Assembly: GCA_019359285.1 (NCBI GenBank)
Contig: JAHHHQ010000002.1
Location: forward strand, 1-47,687
DNA from: Nodosilinea sp. WJT8-NPBG4
Lineage (GTDB): Bacteria > Cyanobacteriota > Cyanobacteriia > Phormidesmidales > Phormidesmidaceae
Length of the DNA stretch: 47,687 nucleotides
Direction: 5' to 3'
Below the pieces are notes generated by a model, which was not told where the DNA came from, ran no database searches, and saw only the letters and a program-made list of their open reading frames with translations. The translations under genes were made by a program, and so were the position numbers. This document shows, piece by piece, positions 17,204 through 26,208 of this stretch. Each line of letters opens with the position of its first letter. The stretch's first letter is position 1.

Positions 17204-17968
17204 ATGTCTAGCCCAGCGCCTATTCCTAATTTTCCTGAGTGCGATCACAGGCTGGTGCAGTCGCTGCACCATTTGAGCGATCGTGAGCTGGTGCAGCTAT
17301 TTCAGCGCCACGGCGATGCAGGGCGTTACTTTACGGCGATTTTTTGTCGCTATAGCCCCATGGTCTATAGCCTGATTCGCCATTCGGCGCGATCGCCCGT
17401 GCAGGCGGAATACCTGTTTGCTCTGACCTGGCGCCACATTCTCCTCGAGCTGGGCGGGGTTGAATGCCCTGAGGCTCTGGCAGGCGAGGGACCTGGAGCG
17501 TTTACCTTACAGAACTGGCTGATCAACATCACCGCCCTGTGCATCAATCAGGCGGTGGTGCCCGAGGTCGAGACCATTCACTATTCTCTCGACCAGGCGA
17601 CGCCTCCCCTATGGTGCTACGTTGAGCAGGCCCTCGATCGCCTGCCTGCGGTAGAGCGGCTGGTGGCGGTCATGGCCCTCACCTTTCGCTGGAGCGAGAA
17701 CCGCATTGCCGCCTACCTTCAAGCCGAGGGCGAAGCTCTCACAGCGGCCGATGTGCGCCAGAAGCTGGGGTCGGCCTTTCAACATTTAGAGTCGGCCCTA
17801 CCCGAGGATATTCGCCAGATTTACCTGGGCGATCAGTCGCTGCGCCCTGAGCCCCTACCCGACGACCTCGACGGCCTGCTAACCGTTCCTGACCTAGAGG
17901 GCGTTAGCCTGGGGGACGCCAACCTAGTGGGCACCACGGGGGAATTCGGCAACGAATGGGCCAACTAA
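17204..17968 (+). CDS. ECF sigma factor-like protein
   Basis: This soluble protein has 254 residues. LSDRELVQLFQRHGDAGRYFTAIFCRYSPMVYSLI (about 25-60) resembles sigma region 2 as seen in ECF factors ('F..ly..y...v..l'). LDRLPAVERLVAVMALTFRWSENRIAAYLQ (about 145-175) resembles the region 4 helix-turn-helix. A C-terminal extension of about 60 acidic residues follows. An unusual feature is the loss of several hydrophobic and charged residues that bind core polymerase and the -10 element, so it may be a degenerate sigma-like regulator. The exported TPR gene follows 40 bases later and is probably in the same operon. Confidence 0.65.
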   Translation: MSSPAPIPNFPECDHRLVQSLHHLSDRELVQLFQRHGDAGRYFTAIFCRYSPMVYSLIRHSARSPVQAEYLFALTWRHILLELGGVECPEALAGEGPGAFTLQNWLINITALCINQAVVPEVETIHYSLDQATPPLWCYVEQALDRLPAVERLVAVMALTFRWSENRIAAYLQAEGEALTAADVRQKLGSAFQHLESALPEDIRQIYLGDQSLRPEPLPDDLDGLLTVPDLEGVSLGDANLVGTTGEFGNEWAN

Positions 17969-18008
17969 TTCTGACCCGCAACGGGAGTCCTGGGGAGGGG
18001 CAACGACA

Positions 18009-19019
18009 ATGAAACACATCGGTAAACTGAGTCTGGCGCTGGGTCTAATGCTGATGGTTGGACAAGCTGCCCCAGCCGCCAACCTGGAAGAACAACTCGA
18101 TCTGCGCCCCAATAGCGAGACTCAAGGAGAGTCGCGGGATGTGGCCGACGGCTGGATGCAGCTAGGCAACCAGCAGTTAGCTGAGGGCAACCTTACCCAA
18201 GCCGTGGATTCTTGGGCCGAGGCGGCCGAGATCTATCGCCTGCTGGGTGATGGTCAGTCGGCGGGGCGGGCCTACGGTTCTATGGGGGCGGCCTTTGCCA
18301 CCCTAGACCGCTATCCCGAAGCCGAGCGAGCGTTTATGCTGCGCATCGGTACTGCCCGCGATAATGACGACCTGCTCGGGCAGGTTTATGGCCTCAATAA
18401 CTTGGGCAACCTCTACATCAACCAGGGCCGACTGAACGAAGGGCAGGCTCACTTTGAGGAGGCGCTGCAAATTGCTCGCACCGCAGGAGATTCACGGGCC
18501 ATTGGCGTCTCCCTCAGTAACCTGGGCCAGGTGGCAACCCAGCGAGGCGACCTAGATGTGGCGGTGCAACTGCTCGAAGCCGCCACCAACTACCGCATTT
18601 TGGCCAGCGACTACGTGGGTGAGGCCCATTCCTCTAACAGCCTGGGGGATGTCTATGTGGCCCTAGGGCGAGACTCTAACGCCATTGGCGCCTACCGGGT
18701 AGGACTGCGGGCAGGGGTTGATGCGGGCGATCGCAACCTGCAAATTCGCGCCCTCGATGGCCTGATCGGCATTTACCTGGAGCGGGACGACCTAGTTCAG
18801 GCCAAGGGCTACCTTGACCGGCGCGCCGCCCTCACCTTAGGAACTGTGCCACCGGATCTCCAGACCGCCCTCAGCTACCGATCGCTGGGCGACTATTACC
18901 TGCTAGTTGCCGATCGGGCTCGGGCCGAGCAGGCCTTTACTTTGGGTCTACAGATCGCGCGCGATCTTCAGCAAAAGTCCCTGGAGGCTGAGTTTATCAA
19001 CCGACTGCTGGAGTTTTAG
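18009..19019 (+). CDS. Exported TPR-repeat protein
   Basis: This 336-residue protein has a signal peptide (about 1-24, LALGLMLMVGQAAPAA). Consecutive TPR units follow from about residue 47 to the end, each with the W/Y-LG-Y/F-A-P signature, for example GWMQLGNQQLAEGNLTQAVD, GLNNLGNLYINQGRLNEGQ, SLSNLGQVATQRGDLDVAV and SYRSLGDYYLLVADRARAE. It is probably a periplasmic protein-protein interaction scaffold. It lies directly downstream of the sigma-like gene and ends at a strong terminator. The binding partner is unknown. Confidence 0.85.
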   Translation: MKHIGKLSLALGLMLMVGQAAPAANLEEQLDLRPNSETQGESRDVADGWMQLGNQQLAEGNLTQAVDSWAEAAEIYRLLGDGQSAGRAYGSMGAAFATLDRYPEAERAFMLRIGTARDNDDLLGQVYGLNNLGNLYINQGRLNEGQAHFEEALQIARTAGDSRAIGVSLSNLGQVATQRGDLDVAVQLLEAATNYRILASDYVGEAHSSNSLGDVYVALGRDSNAIGAYRVGLRAGVDAGDRNLQIRALDGLIGIYLERDDLVQAKGYLDRRAALTLGTVPPDLQTALSYRSLGDYYLLVADRARAEQAFTLGLQIARDLQQKSLEAEFINRLLEF

Positions 19020-19042
19020 CCTGCTGCTACCCCAGTGACTCG

Positions 19043-19076
19043 AAAGGGCTTCCCCAGAAATTTGGGGAAGCCCTTT
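19043..19076 (+). terminator. Strong intrinsic terminator, probably bidirectional
   Basis: A perfect 14-bp stem (AAAGGGCTTCCCCA / TGGGGAAGCCCTTT) with a six-base loop is followed by a T-rich tail. It lies 24 bases after the stop of the TPR gene and just beyond the convergent cphA stop, so it can serve both transcription units. Confidence 0.9.
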
Positions 19077-19104
19077 TGTGTCGGAGGGGCTAGCCGCCCG
19101 TCGC

Positions 19105-21795
19105 CTAGGGATGCACCTGGGCGTACTGGTCGAAGGGTGCAGTTTTTAGCTCAGCGGCGCTGTCTAACCCTGGCTTCACCGCAGGCAATGGGTTGCGGGC
19201 TTTAATCAAGGCGATCGCTCGGTTCACGGTTTCGGGCAAAATCACCACCAGGCTATCATCTTCAGCGCTGTCTAGAGCCGTGTTGATCGCCTCGGTTTCG
19301 TCGAGAATGGTGCGGTAGCTGGCATGGCCAGCCCCCTCCTCGATGCCGTGGATAATCCACTTGGCGGCGTCGCCCCGGCCTCGACCGCGGGTGTCGTCGT
19401 CCTCTTTGACCACGATGTCGTCAAACATTTGAGCCGCTAGCCTGCCGAGGGTGATGAAGTCATCGTCGCGGCGATCGCCGGGGCCACCGACCACGCCAAC
19501 GCGCTTGCCCGGCCAGTTTTTCACAAAGCCGCCCAGGGCTTCGTAGCTAGCGGGGTTGTGGGCGTAGTCGACCAGGGCGTGGAACCGGCCCAGATTGAAC
19601 AAGTTCATGCGGCCTGGGGTCTGGTCAGTGGAGGCCTCAAAGGTGTGCAGCGCCTGACGAATGTAGCCAATGTCAACTCCCTGGGCAAAGGCCGCCAGAC
19701 TGGCCGCCAGGGCGTTGGCAATCTGGAAGGGGGCCTTGCCGCCCATGGTCAGGGGTACTTTGTCGGCCTGCTCAATGCGCAGCAGCCAGTCGCCCTTGAG
19801 AATCGATAGATAGCCCTGCTCGTAGAGGGCGGCCAGCCCCCCCTGCTGGGAATGCTTGCGCACCAGTTCGTTATGGGGATCCATCGAGAAGTAGGCCACC
19901 TGGCTCTTCACCTTTTGAGCCATCGCCGCCACCAGCGGATCGTCTGCATTGAGTACTGCGTAGCCGCTAGGCCGTACGGTTTCAGCCACTACGCTCTTGA
20001 GGTGGGCCATGTCTTCGAGGGTTTCGATATCGCCCAGGCCCATGTGGTCGGCGGCAACGTTGAGCACCACGCCAATGTCACAGTCTTTGAAAGCCAGGCC
20101 CGATCGCAGAATGCCGCCCCGCGCCGTCTCCAGCACCGCCACCTCCACAGTGGGGTCTTGCAAAATCACCTGGGCGCTCTGGGGGCCGGTGGTGTCACCG
20201 GGCTCTACCATGTTGTCGCCGATGTAAATGCCGTCGGTGGTGGTAAAGCCCACCATCTGCCCGGTTTGCTTAAAAATGTGGGCGGTGAGGCGGGTGGTGG
20301 TAGTTTTGCCGTTAGTGCCCGTAATCGCCACCACCGGAATGCGGGCGGGCTGCCCCGGCGGGAACAGCATGGCCAAGATCGGTTCGGCCACGTTGCGGGC
20401 GATGCCCACGCTAGGGCACACGTGCATGCGCAGTCCGGGGGCAGCGTTGACTTCCACAATCACCCCATCCACCTCGCGCAAAGGCTTAGAGATATCGGTC
20501 GTGACCACGTCAATGCCGGCAATATCGAGGCCGATGGTTTTGGCGATGCGCTGGGCCACCCAGATATTGTCGGGGTGAATATCGTCGGTACGATCGATGG
20601 CGATGCCGCCGGTGCTCAGGTTGGCAGTGGCCCGCAGATAGCACATTTCGCCCGCAGGCAGCACGGTGTCAAGGGTGTAGCCCTTGCGATCAAGCAGCTG
20701 CCAGGTGGTGCGATCGACCTCAATGCGGGTCAACAGGTTGTCGTGGCCTACACCGCGGCGAGGGTCTTGGTTAGTAATGTCGATCAGCTGCTCAATGGTC
20801 GATTTGCCGTCGCCGACTACGTGGGCCGGCACTCGCTCAGCCACCGCAATCACCCGGCCATTGATCACCAGCACCCGGTGGTCGCGACCCCGATAGAAGC
20901 GCTCGACAATCACGCCCCGAGACACTTCTTTAGCTGCTTCGTAGGCTTCCTCGGCCACCTCGAATGTGTCGATGTCGATGGTAATGCCGCGCCCGTGGTT
21001 GCCGTCGAGGGGCTTAATTACGATGGGGTAACCGCCCACATCCTCGATCGCATTCTCGAGTTCGTCTAAATAGTTGATGACGGTGCCCCGAGGCACGGGT
21101 ACCCCGGCGTTGCGCAAGATTTGCTTGGTGCCCTCTTTATCGGAAGCCAGCTCTACTGCCAGAATGCTGGTTTTGCTGCTCAGGGTGGCCTGCACCCGCT
21201 GCTGGTAGCGACCGTAGCCAAGCTGAATCATCGCCCGAGTGGAGAGCTGCATCCAGGGAATATCTTGAATTTCGGCGGCGCGCACGATGGCTTCGGTGCT
21301 GGGTCCCAGGGCGGCATCAAGGCGAAACTCGCCCAGGTCGACCAGGTCTTGTTCCAGATCTTCCTTGGAGTAGTGACCGGTTTCGACCAGGCTGTTGCAC
21401 AGGCGCACGGCCGCGCGGCCCGCGTAGCGTCCGGCCTGCTCGTTTTGGTACTCAAACACCACCTGATACACTCCGGCCTCGGCCACGCTGCGGGTGCGGC
21501 CAAAGCCAACCGGCATGCCGGCCATGGTTTGCAACTCGAGGGCAACATGTTCAACGATGTGGCCCATATAGGTGCCCTGGCGCACCCGACTCAAGAAGCC
21601 ACCCCGGTGCCCCGGAGAACAAAAGTGCTCGATCAGACTAGGGAGTGCTTCTACTAGTGCTTCGTAAAACCCAGGAATCTGGTCAGAGGGGCGGTCGGCA
21701 AGGCCTTCTAAGTCCAGCCGCATCAGAATCAGGTTGGGATAGCGGATGCTCCAGTAGTTTGGCCCTCGTAGAGTCTGGGTTTTGAGAATTCGCAT
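19105..21795 (-). CDS. cphA: Cyanophycin synthetase
   Basis: This 896-residue enzyme makes cyanophycin (multi-L-arginyl-poly-L-aspartate), the nitrogen storage polymer, by ATP-dependent addition of Asp and Arg. The N-terminal domain (about 1-160) begins MRILKTQTLRGPNYWS, as in other CphA. An ATP-grasp domain follows (about 200-480, with YPIVIKPLDGNHGRG). Then comes a Mur-ligase-like domain with the P-loop GTNGKTT at 493-499 and the later YAHNPASYEAL and GPGDRRDDDF blocks. It has the usual full length of CphA1. The usual partner cphB (cyanophycinase) is not adjacent; the S51 peptidase gene at 46.0 kb is a different type. The gene is followed by the bidirectional terminator. Confidence 0.96.
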   Translation of the reverse strand: MRILKTQTLRGPNYWSIRYPNLILMRLDLEGLADRPSDQIPGFYEALVEALPSLIEHFCSPGHRGGFLSRVRQGTYMGHIVEHVALELQTMAGMPVGFGRTRSVAEAGVYQVVFEYQNEQAGRYAGRAAVRLCNSLVETGHYSKEDLEQDLVDLGEFRLDAALGPSTEAIVRAAEIQDIPWMQLSTRAMIQLGYGRYQQRVQATLSSKTSILAVELASDKEGTKQILRNAGVPVPRGTVINYLDELENAIEDVGGYPIVIKPLDGNHGRGITIDIDTFEVAEEAYEAAKEVSRGVIVERFYRGRDHRVLVINGRVIAVAERVPAHVVGDGKSTIEQLIDITNQDPRRGVGHDNLLTRIEVDRTTWQLLDRKGYTLDTVLPAGEMCYLRATANLSTGGIAIDRTDDIHPDNIWVAQRIAKTIGLDIAGIDVVTTDISKPLREVDGVIVEVNAAPGLRMHVCPSVGIARNVAEPILAMLFPPGQPARIPVVAITGTNGKTTTTRLTAHIFKQTGQMVGFTTTDGIYIGDNMVEPGDTTGPQSAQVILQDPTVEVAVLETARGGILRSGLAFKDCDIGVVLNVAADHMGLGDIETLEDMAHLKSVVAETVRPSGYAVLNADDPLVAAMAQKVKSQVAYFSMDPHNELVRKHSQQGGLAALYEQGYLSILKGDWLLRIEQADKVPLTMGGKAPFQIANALAASLAAFAQGVDIGYIRQALHTFEASTDQTPGRMNLFNLGRFHALVDYAHNPASYEALGGFVKNWPGKRVGVVGGPGDRRDDDFITLGRLAAQMFDDIVVKEDDDTRGRGRGDAAKWIIHGIEEGAGHASYRTILDETEAINTALDSAEDDSLVVILPETVNRAIALIKARNPLPAVKPGLDSAAELKTAPFDQYAQVHP

Positions 21796-21979
21796 GGGCT
21801 GTCGTTACTCGCCAGTCATAGAACAGGGTTGGCCTGAGAGCAGCGCCGATCGGGCCGGGATGATCGGGCCGGGGTGTAGTGCAGTATAACCTCAGGTCAG
21901 GACCCAAGACAGTATCCCCGCGGCACGATCTTGTGGGTAGCAGCAGAATAATCCAGCCAGGATGCCCGCTGGGGCTGAT

Positions 21980-22735
21980 TTACTGAGTTAGGGCGCGGAT
22001 GAATCCCTGGAGCTCGCTTAAGAAACCGCCTTGTTTGCCCTTTGGTGCCGCTGCGCCTGTCTCGCTGGAGTCGGTCGTGGCCTCGCCCATCAAAATGCGA
22101 TCGATCGCTTCACCGGAGGGCTTTTCGGGCGATTCGGCTAGCAGCTTATAGCCCGCGTCGGTCTCCTGCCACACCTGCCAGGGGTGGGGGTAGCAGCGCA
22201 GCAGCACGGCACCCTCCATGGGCCGCAGGTAGTAGACCGGCTCCAGGGTGCTGAGAAAGCGATCGCGCAGCTGTCGTCCAGCATAGCCAATGCCGATGGT
22301 GGCCACGTCTTCGAGCTTGGGGTTGAGCATAATCACAAAGGCATCGCCCGCCTGAGCACACATCTCTTCCACCTGGTTGACCTCGATCGACGAGGGCTCC
22401 ACAAATAGGTAGGCCTGATCGCCCGGCTCCATCTCGCTGTGGAGCTCACCAATGGCACGCACGACAAAGTCGGGGTTGCCCCAGTCGCGGCGGGCTAGAG
22501 CCGCTGCCCCGGCATCGGGAAAATAAACCTTGAAGACCAGGCCCAGCTCTTGCAGGGCGGGGTAAAACTGCTGGGCCACGGGCATGCCCTTCAGCTCAGA
22601 GTAGGCCAGCTCGACCACCATCCGAGGCACTCCTGCCTGGATAGCCGCCTGGGTGGCTCCCCGAGCCTGGACGATCGCGTCTTCGAGACTGGCCGGAACG
22701 CCCGTAGTTGTTACAGAATCCATAGCACCATCCAT
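21980..22735 (-). CDS. DUF1995-family protein
   Basis: This 251-residue protein begins with the DUF1995 pattern: an N-terminal helix, then 'MVVELAYSELKGMPVAQQFYPALQ' (about 41-64). VYFPDAGAAALARRDWG (about 74-90) and LFVEPSSIEVNQVEEMC (about 110-126) follow. DUF1995 is found in cyanobacteria and chloroplasts; the plant homologue LPA3 helps photosystem II assembly, but this link to function is only by family. The ATG lies eight bases after the cysteine desulfurase stop, so it is co-transcribed with it. It is separated from cphA by about 180 bases. Confidence 0.85.
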   Translation of the reverse strand: MDGAMDSVTTTGVPASLEDAIVQARGATQAAIQAGVPRMVVELAYSELKGMPVAQQFYPALQELGLVFKVYFPDAGAAALARRDWGNPDFVVRAIGELHSEMEPGDQAYLFVEPSSIEVNQVEEMCAQAGDAFVIMLNPKLEDVATIGIGYAGRQLRDRFLSTLEPVYYLRPMEGAVLLRCYPHPWQVWQETDAGYKLLAESPEKPSGEAIDRILMGEATTDSSETGAAAPKGKQGGFLSELQGFIRALTQ

Positions 22736-22743
22736 AGCAGGTT

Positions 22744-23910
22744 CTACACCGGAGATAAGGTCAAAGGGATGAGGGTACGCTGGAGCACCTGGCGCAGCAC
22801 CATCGCCGTCCAGTCGATGTCAGCGGCGGTGGTGTGCCGCCCCAGGGTGAGGCGAATGCCGCAGCGGGCCGCGCGATCGCTGTAGCCCATAGCCAGCAGC
22901 ACCGGGCTGGGGCTAACCTGACCGCTGTGGCAGGCCGATCCGGCGCTAATGCCAATGCCCGCCAGATTCATCTCGCGCACCAGGGTGCGACCGCTGACGC
23001 CATCGCCATCGGCGGCGGCAACGCAAAAGCTGGCGTGGTGGGGCAACCGGTGGCGGCGATCGCCAGTGGGCACCAGCTCAGCTACATCGGCCAGCTGCTC
23101 AAAGAGGCGATCGCGCAGCCCAATCAACCGCAGAGTCTCACTAGGCATTTCCGCCGCCGCCAGGGCCGCCGCCACCCCAAACCCCGCTAACACCGGCACC
23201 GCTTGGGTGCCCGATCGCAGACCAAACTCCTGGCCGCCCCCGCCCAGCAGCGGCTCTAGCTCAACCCTGGGGCGCACATACAGCGCCCCAGCCCCCTGGG
23301 GGCCATAGATTTTGTGGCTGGAGAGCGATAGCAAATCGACTGGCAGGGTTTGCACATCGATGGGCAGCCGCCCCGCCACCTGCACCGCATCGGTGTGAAA
23401 CAGCGCGCCGTGGTCACGGGCTATTTGACCCAGCACCTCAATGGGCTGAAGGGTGCCCACCTCGCTCTGGCCATAGATAATTGACACCAGCACGGTGTTG
23501 TCGCGCAGGGCCTGGCGTAGATCTGTCGGACTTACCTGCCCCTGGGCATCGACTGGCAGCCGGGTTACCTGCCAGCCCAGCTGCTCAAGGTGCTGGGCCG
23601 GCTGCTCAATGGCAGAATGCTCTACCGGCGAAATAATCATGTGCTGGGGCACTTGGTAGCGCCGAGCTACCCCTAGCAGCGCCAGATTGTCGGCCTCAGT
23701 GCCCCCCGCCGTAAAGACTACCGAATTGTCGTCAGCGTTGAGCAGCGACGCCACCCGCAAGCGCGCCTGCTCTAGAACGGTGGCGGCTTGGCCACCCCAG
23801 TGGTGCAGGCTAGAGGGATTGCCCCACTGCTCAGCCATGGCGGTCTGCATAGCCGCGATCGCCTCCTGACGAGGGGGCGTAGTAGCGCTGTAATCTAGAT
23901 AAATCTGCAT
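22744..23910 (-). CDS. Cysteine desulfurase (NifS/IscS type)
   Basis: This 388-residue PLP enzyme removes sulfur from cysteine for Fe-S cluster and cofactor biosynthesis. The start MQIYLDYSATTP is canonical. The PLP Lys is K200 in SLSSHKIYGP, and the HTDAVQVAG block (about 172-180) holds the cofactor Asp. The active-site Cys is C327 in ISAGSACHSG, the longer loop typical of group I (IscS/NifS) enzymes. The gene leads an operon with the DUF1995 gene. Which of several cyanobacterial desulfurases it corresponds to cannot be decided without comparison, so no symbol is given. Confidence 0.93.
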   Translation of the reverse strand: MQIYLDYSATTPPRQEAIAAMQTAMAEQWGNPSSLHHWGGQAATVLEQARLRVASLLNADDNSVVFTAGGTEADNLALLGVARRYQVPQHMIISPVEHSAIEQPAQHLEQLGWQVTRLPVDAQGQVSPTDLRQALRDNTVLVSIIYGQSEVGTLQPIEVLGQIARDHGALFHTDAVQVAGRLPIDVQTLPVDLLSLSSHKIYGPQGAGALYVRPRVELEPLLGGGGQEFGLRSGTQAVPVLAGFGVAAALAAAEMPSETLRLIGLRDRLFEQLADVAELVPTGDRRHRLPHHASFCVAAADGDGVSGRTLVREMNLAGIGISAGSACHSGQVSPSPVLLAMGYSDRAARCGIRLTLGRHTTAADIDWTAMVLRQVLQRTLIPLTLSPV

Positions 23911-24035
23911 AGCAAGCTCGACAAGAGAACAGCACGCCCCTGGGGCACAAAGTCCATCCTAGCAGGGAGCGCTATCCCTAGCAGGCAAACAAAGTTACGT
24001 TAGCTATGGCCCACTTTGCCCTGGGGTGAACCGCC

Positions 24036-24944
24036 CTACGACTTAGTCGCCAGTGCCGCCATCAATGGGGTAGATACTGGTGGACTGGGTACTTCAGCGG
24101 TGCTGAGCAAGCGGTCGACCACGCCCATATGCCAGCCCAACCGCCAGAGGCTGCTGTGCGATCGAAACCCAGTCCCTAAAACCCGCAGGCCCCATAGCGG
24201 AATCAGCACTACGCGTGGCGCTAGCCCGTGCAGCTGCATGCCCTGATCGCGGTAGCGCAGGTAGAGGGTAGCTAGCCCATAGCCCCAGTTGTAGGCTTTG
24301 CGGTAGGTTGCCTGACGAGCCTCTACAAACGACTGTTTAGTGCCCGTGCCGTGGCGGTAATGCACCACCGCCTCGGGCACATAGGTCAGGGAGTGACCTG
24401 TCATCTGCACACGAATGCAGTAGTCGGCATCTTCTAAGTGGGAAATGGTTTCATCGAATCCGCCCACTGATTCGTGAATATCTTTGCGGATGGCCAACGC
24501 ACAGCCGCCAGCAAAGGGATAAAAGGGAGTTCTAAAGTTTTGCAGCCCTTGGTTCTGTGGGGTGTTGACAGCGCCCGGATTGAGCATTTCGTTGTCAAGG
24601 CGGCAAGCTAGAAAACCGCAGCCAGTGAAGGCTTGTTCTAGCGCCTCAAGCCACCGTTGATCGACGACATCATCAGCGTCACAAAAAGCCAGATAGTTGC
24701 CGGTGGCGGCTTTGGCCCCGGCATTGCGGGCGTGGGAAGCACCCTGCACCCCTGCTGCATCGATCACCTTTAGGCGGGGCAAGCGCTCGCGGTATTGCTC
24801 AACCAAGGCGAGGCTGTTATCGGTGGAGCCGTTGTCAGCCACGATCACTTCGTAGGGGGTAACGGTCTGCTTCGTCAGAGCCTCTAGCTGCTGCCTAATG
24901 ACTGCTGCTTCATTAAAACAAGGAACAATAACGCTTATTTTCAT
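24036..24944 (-). CDS. Family 2 glycosyltransferase (tandem copy 1)
   Basis: I choose the ATG at 24944 (MKISVIVPCFNE), about 302 residues, which matches the start of copy 2; a longer frame begins 18 codons upstream. It is a GT-A glycosyltransferase: MKISVIVPCFNEAAVIRQ at the N-terminus, EVIVADNGSTDNS (about 33-45) and LAFCDADDVV (about 88-97, DxD-like metal site). GG(C/G)AxxIRKDI and ISHLEDADYCIRV follow (about 150-175). The enzyme probably adds sugars to an envelope polysaccharide or lipid; substrate unknown. It is clearly a tandem duplicate of the gene at 25357-26208, with the same starting residues, and has a unique extension of about 20 residues at its C-terminus. Confidence 0.88.
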   Translation of the reverse strand: MKISVIVPCFNEAAVIRQQLEALTKQTVTPYEVIVADNGSTDNSLALVEQYRERLPRLKVIDAAGVQGASHARNAGAKAATGNYLAFCDADDVVDQRWLEALEQAFTGCGFLACRLDNEMLNPGAVNTPQNQGLQNFRTPFYPFAGGCALAIRKDIHESVGGFDETISHLEDADYCIRVQMTGHSLTYVPEAVVHYRHGTGTKQSFVEARQATYRKAYNWGYGLATLYLRYRDQGMQLHGLAPRVVLIPLWGLRVLGTGFRSHSSLWRLGWHMGVVDRLLSTAEVPSPPVSTPLMAALATKS

Positions 24945-25356
24945 AGCCTTCGTTAGCGAATTTAGGTAAGCAGGCGACTCGCGATCACAGTGCTCCACAT
25001 CTTTTGGTCACCCTTACCTATCGGCTTTATGCAGTCATAACATCAGGCAAGTAAGTAACCGACTTAACTGGCAATCCTACTTTCGCGCGCTCGTGAACCC
25101 CATCTCCTAGAAGATAGAGATGCCCATCTAGCGGCTTTAGCGGTTGGTTAGAAAGTTAAATGGATGGCCCAGAACGCCTAGACGTAGATATAGCGATCGC
25201 TGTGCCCGAGCCACGACTCACCGCCACTCCGCCTATAGTCGTTGCGTTGAGGGTTGGGCAAAATATCCAGATGAAAATTACCAGGGCGATCGCCCTGATA
25301 ACGCTCACTAACGCAAAGCGATGCGCCCAGGGTGATCAGAACAAACGTTAGGCAGG
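24945..25356. other. Spacer between the duplicated glycosyltransferase genes
   Basis: This gap of about 410 bases includes the duplicated leader of copy 1 (about 24945-24998), which matches the leader of copy 2 around GCGATCRCAGTGCTCC. The rest holds short unconvincing frames on both strands. A minus-strand frame at 25178-25411 has a hydrophobic stretch but overlaps the 3' end of copy 2 and has no credible start. No RNA gene or terminator was seen. Confidence 0.5.
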
Positions 25357-26208
25357 CTACGACCCAGCCAGCAGCCGATTGACCACGCCCATATGCCAGC
25401 CCAACCGCCAAACGCTGCTGTGGGACTTAAACCCAGTCCCTAAAACTCGCAGCCCCCACAGTGGGATTAACACCAGGCGCGGCGGTAGCCCGTGCAACTG
25501 CATGCCCTGATTGTGGTAGCGCTGGTAAAGGGTGGCTAGCCCGTAGCCCCAGTTGTAGGCTTTGCGATAAGTCGCTCGGCGAGCCTCAAAAAAGGACTGT
25601 TCAGCGTCCGTAGGGTAGCGATAATGCACCACCGCGTCAGGTACAAACACCAAGGGGTGACCGGCTATCTGCACGCGAATGCAGTAGTCGGCATCTTCTA
25701 AATGGGAAATCGTTTCGTCGAACCCGCCTACCGCTGCGTGAATGTCTTTGCGAATGGCTAACCCGCAACCCCCGGCAAAGGGGTAAAAGGGCGTTCTAAA
25801 GTTTTGTAGGCCGTCGGTCTGCGAGGTATTGGTTGTATCGCTATTTAGTTTTTCGTAGTCGAGGCGGCAGGCTAAAAAGCTGTGGCTAGCGAAGGCTTGG
25901 CTCAGGGCCTCAAGCCATCCCTCACTGACGACATCATCGGCATCGCAGAAGGCCAAGTAGTCGCTGGTGGCTGCCTTGGCCCCCACGTTGCGGGCGTGGG
26001 AAGCGCCCTGCATCTTCGCTGCATCAATCACCTTTAACCGCGGCAGGCGATCGCCGTATTGCTCAACCACGGTGCGGCTGTTATCGGTAGAGCCGTTGTC
26101 GGCCACGATCACCTCGTAGGGAGTTACGGTTTGCTGGGCCAAAGCCTCTAGCTGCTGCCCAATAACCGATGCGGCATTGAAGCAAGGAATAATAACGCTG
26201 ATTTTCAT
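25357..26208 (-). CDS. Family 2 glycosyltransferase (tandem copy 2)
   Basis: This protein has 283 residues and begins MKISVIIPCFNAASVIGQ. The same GT-A landmarks as copy 1 are present: EVIVADNGSTDNS, LAFCDADDVV (DxD) and GGCGLAIRKDI-ISHLEDADYCIRV. It also shares the C-terminal WGYGLATLYQRY and LIPLWGLRVLGTGFKSHSS blocks. It ends at MGVVNRLLAGS, about 20 residues earlier than copy 1. The two DNA copies are similar enough to be recognised at base level, including stretches of 30 identical bases near the 3' ends. The pair points to a recent duplication with possible change in acceptor specificity. It is the upstream member of the pair. Confidence 0.9.
   Translation of the reverse strand: MKISVIIPCFNAASVIGQQLEALAQQTVTPYEVIVADNGSTDNSRTVVEQYGDRLPRLKVIDAAKMQGASHARNVGAKAATSDYLAFCDADDVVSEGWLEALSQAFASHSFLACRLDYEKLNSDTTNTSQTDGLQNFRTPFYPFAGGCGLAIRKDIHAAVGGFDETISHLEDADYCIRVQIAGHPLVFVPDAVVHYRYPTDAEQSFFEARRATYRKAYNWGYGLATLYQRYHNQGMQLHGLPPRLVLIPLWGLRVLGTGFKSHSSVWRLGWHMGVVNRLLAGS

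Noticed and set aside
19558..21069. Long plus-strand frames opposite cphA
   Set aside because: His/Gly/Ala-rich translations are typical of antisense frames in GC-rich genes; cphA explains the region.
25178..25411. Minus-strand frame with a hydrophobic stretch between the glycosyltransferase copies
   Set aside because: It overlaps the 3' end of copy 2, has no clear start or homology and is likely fortuitous.
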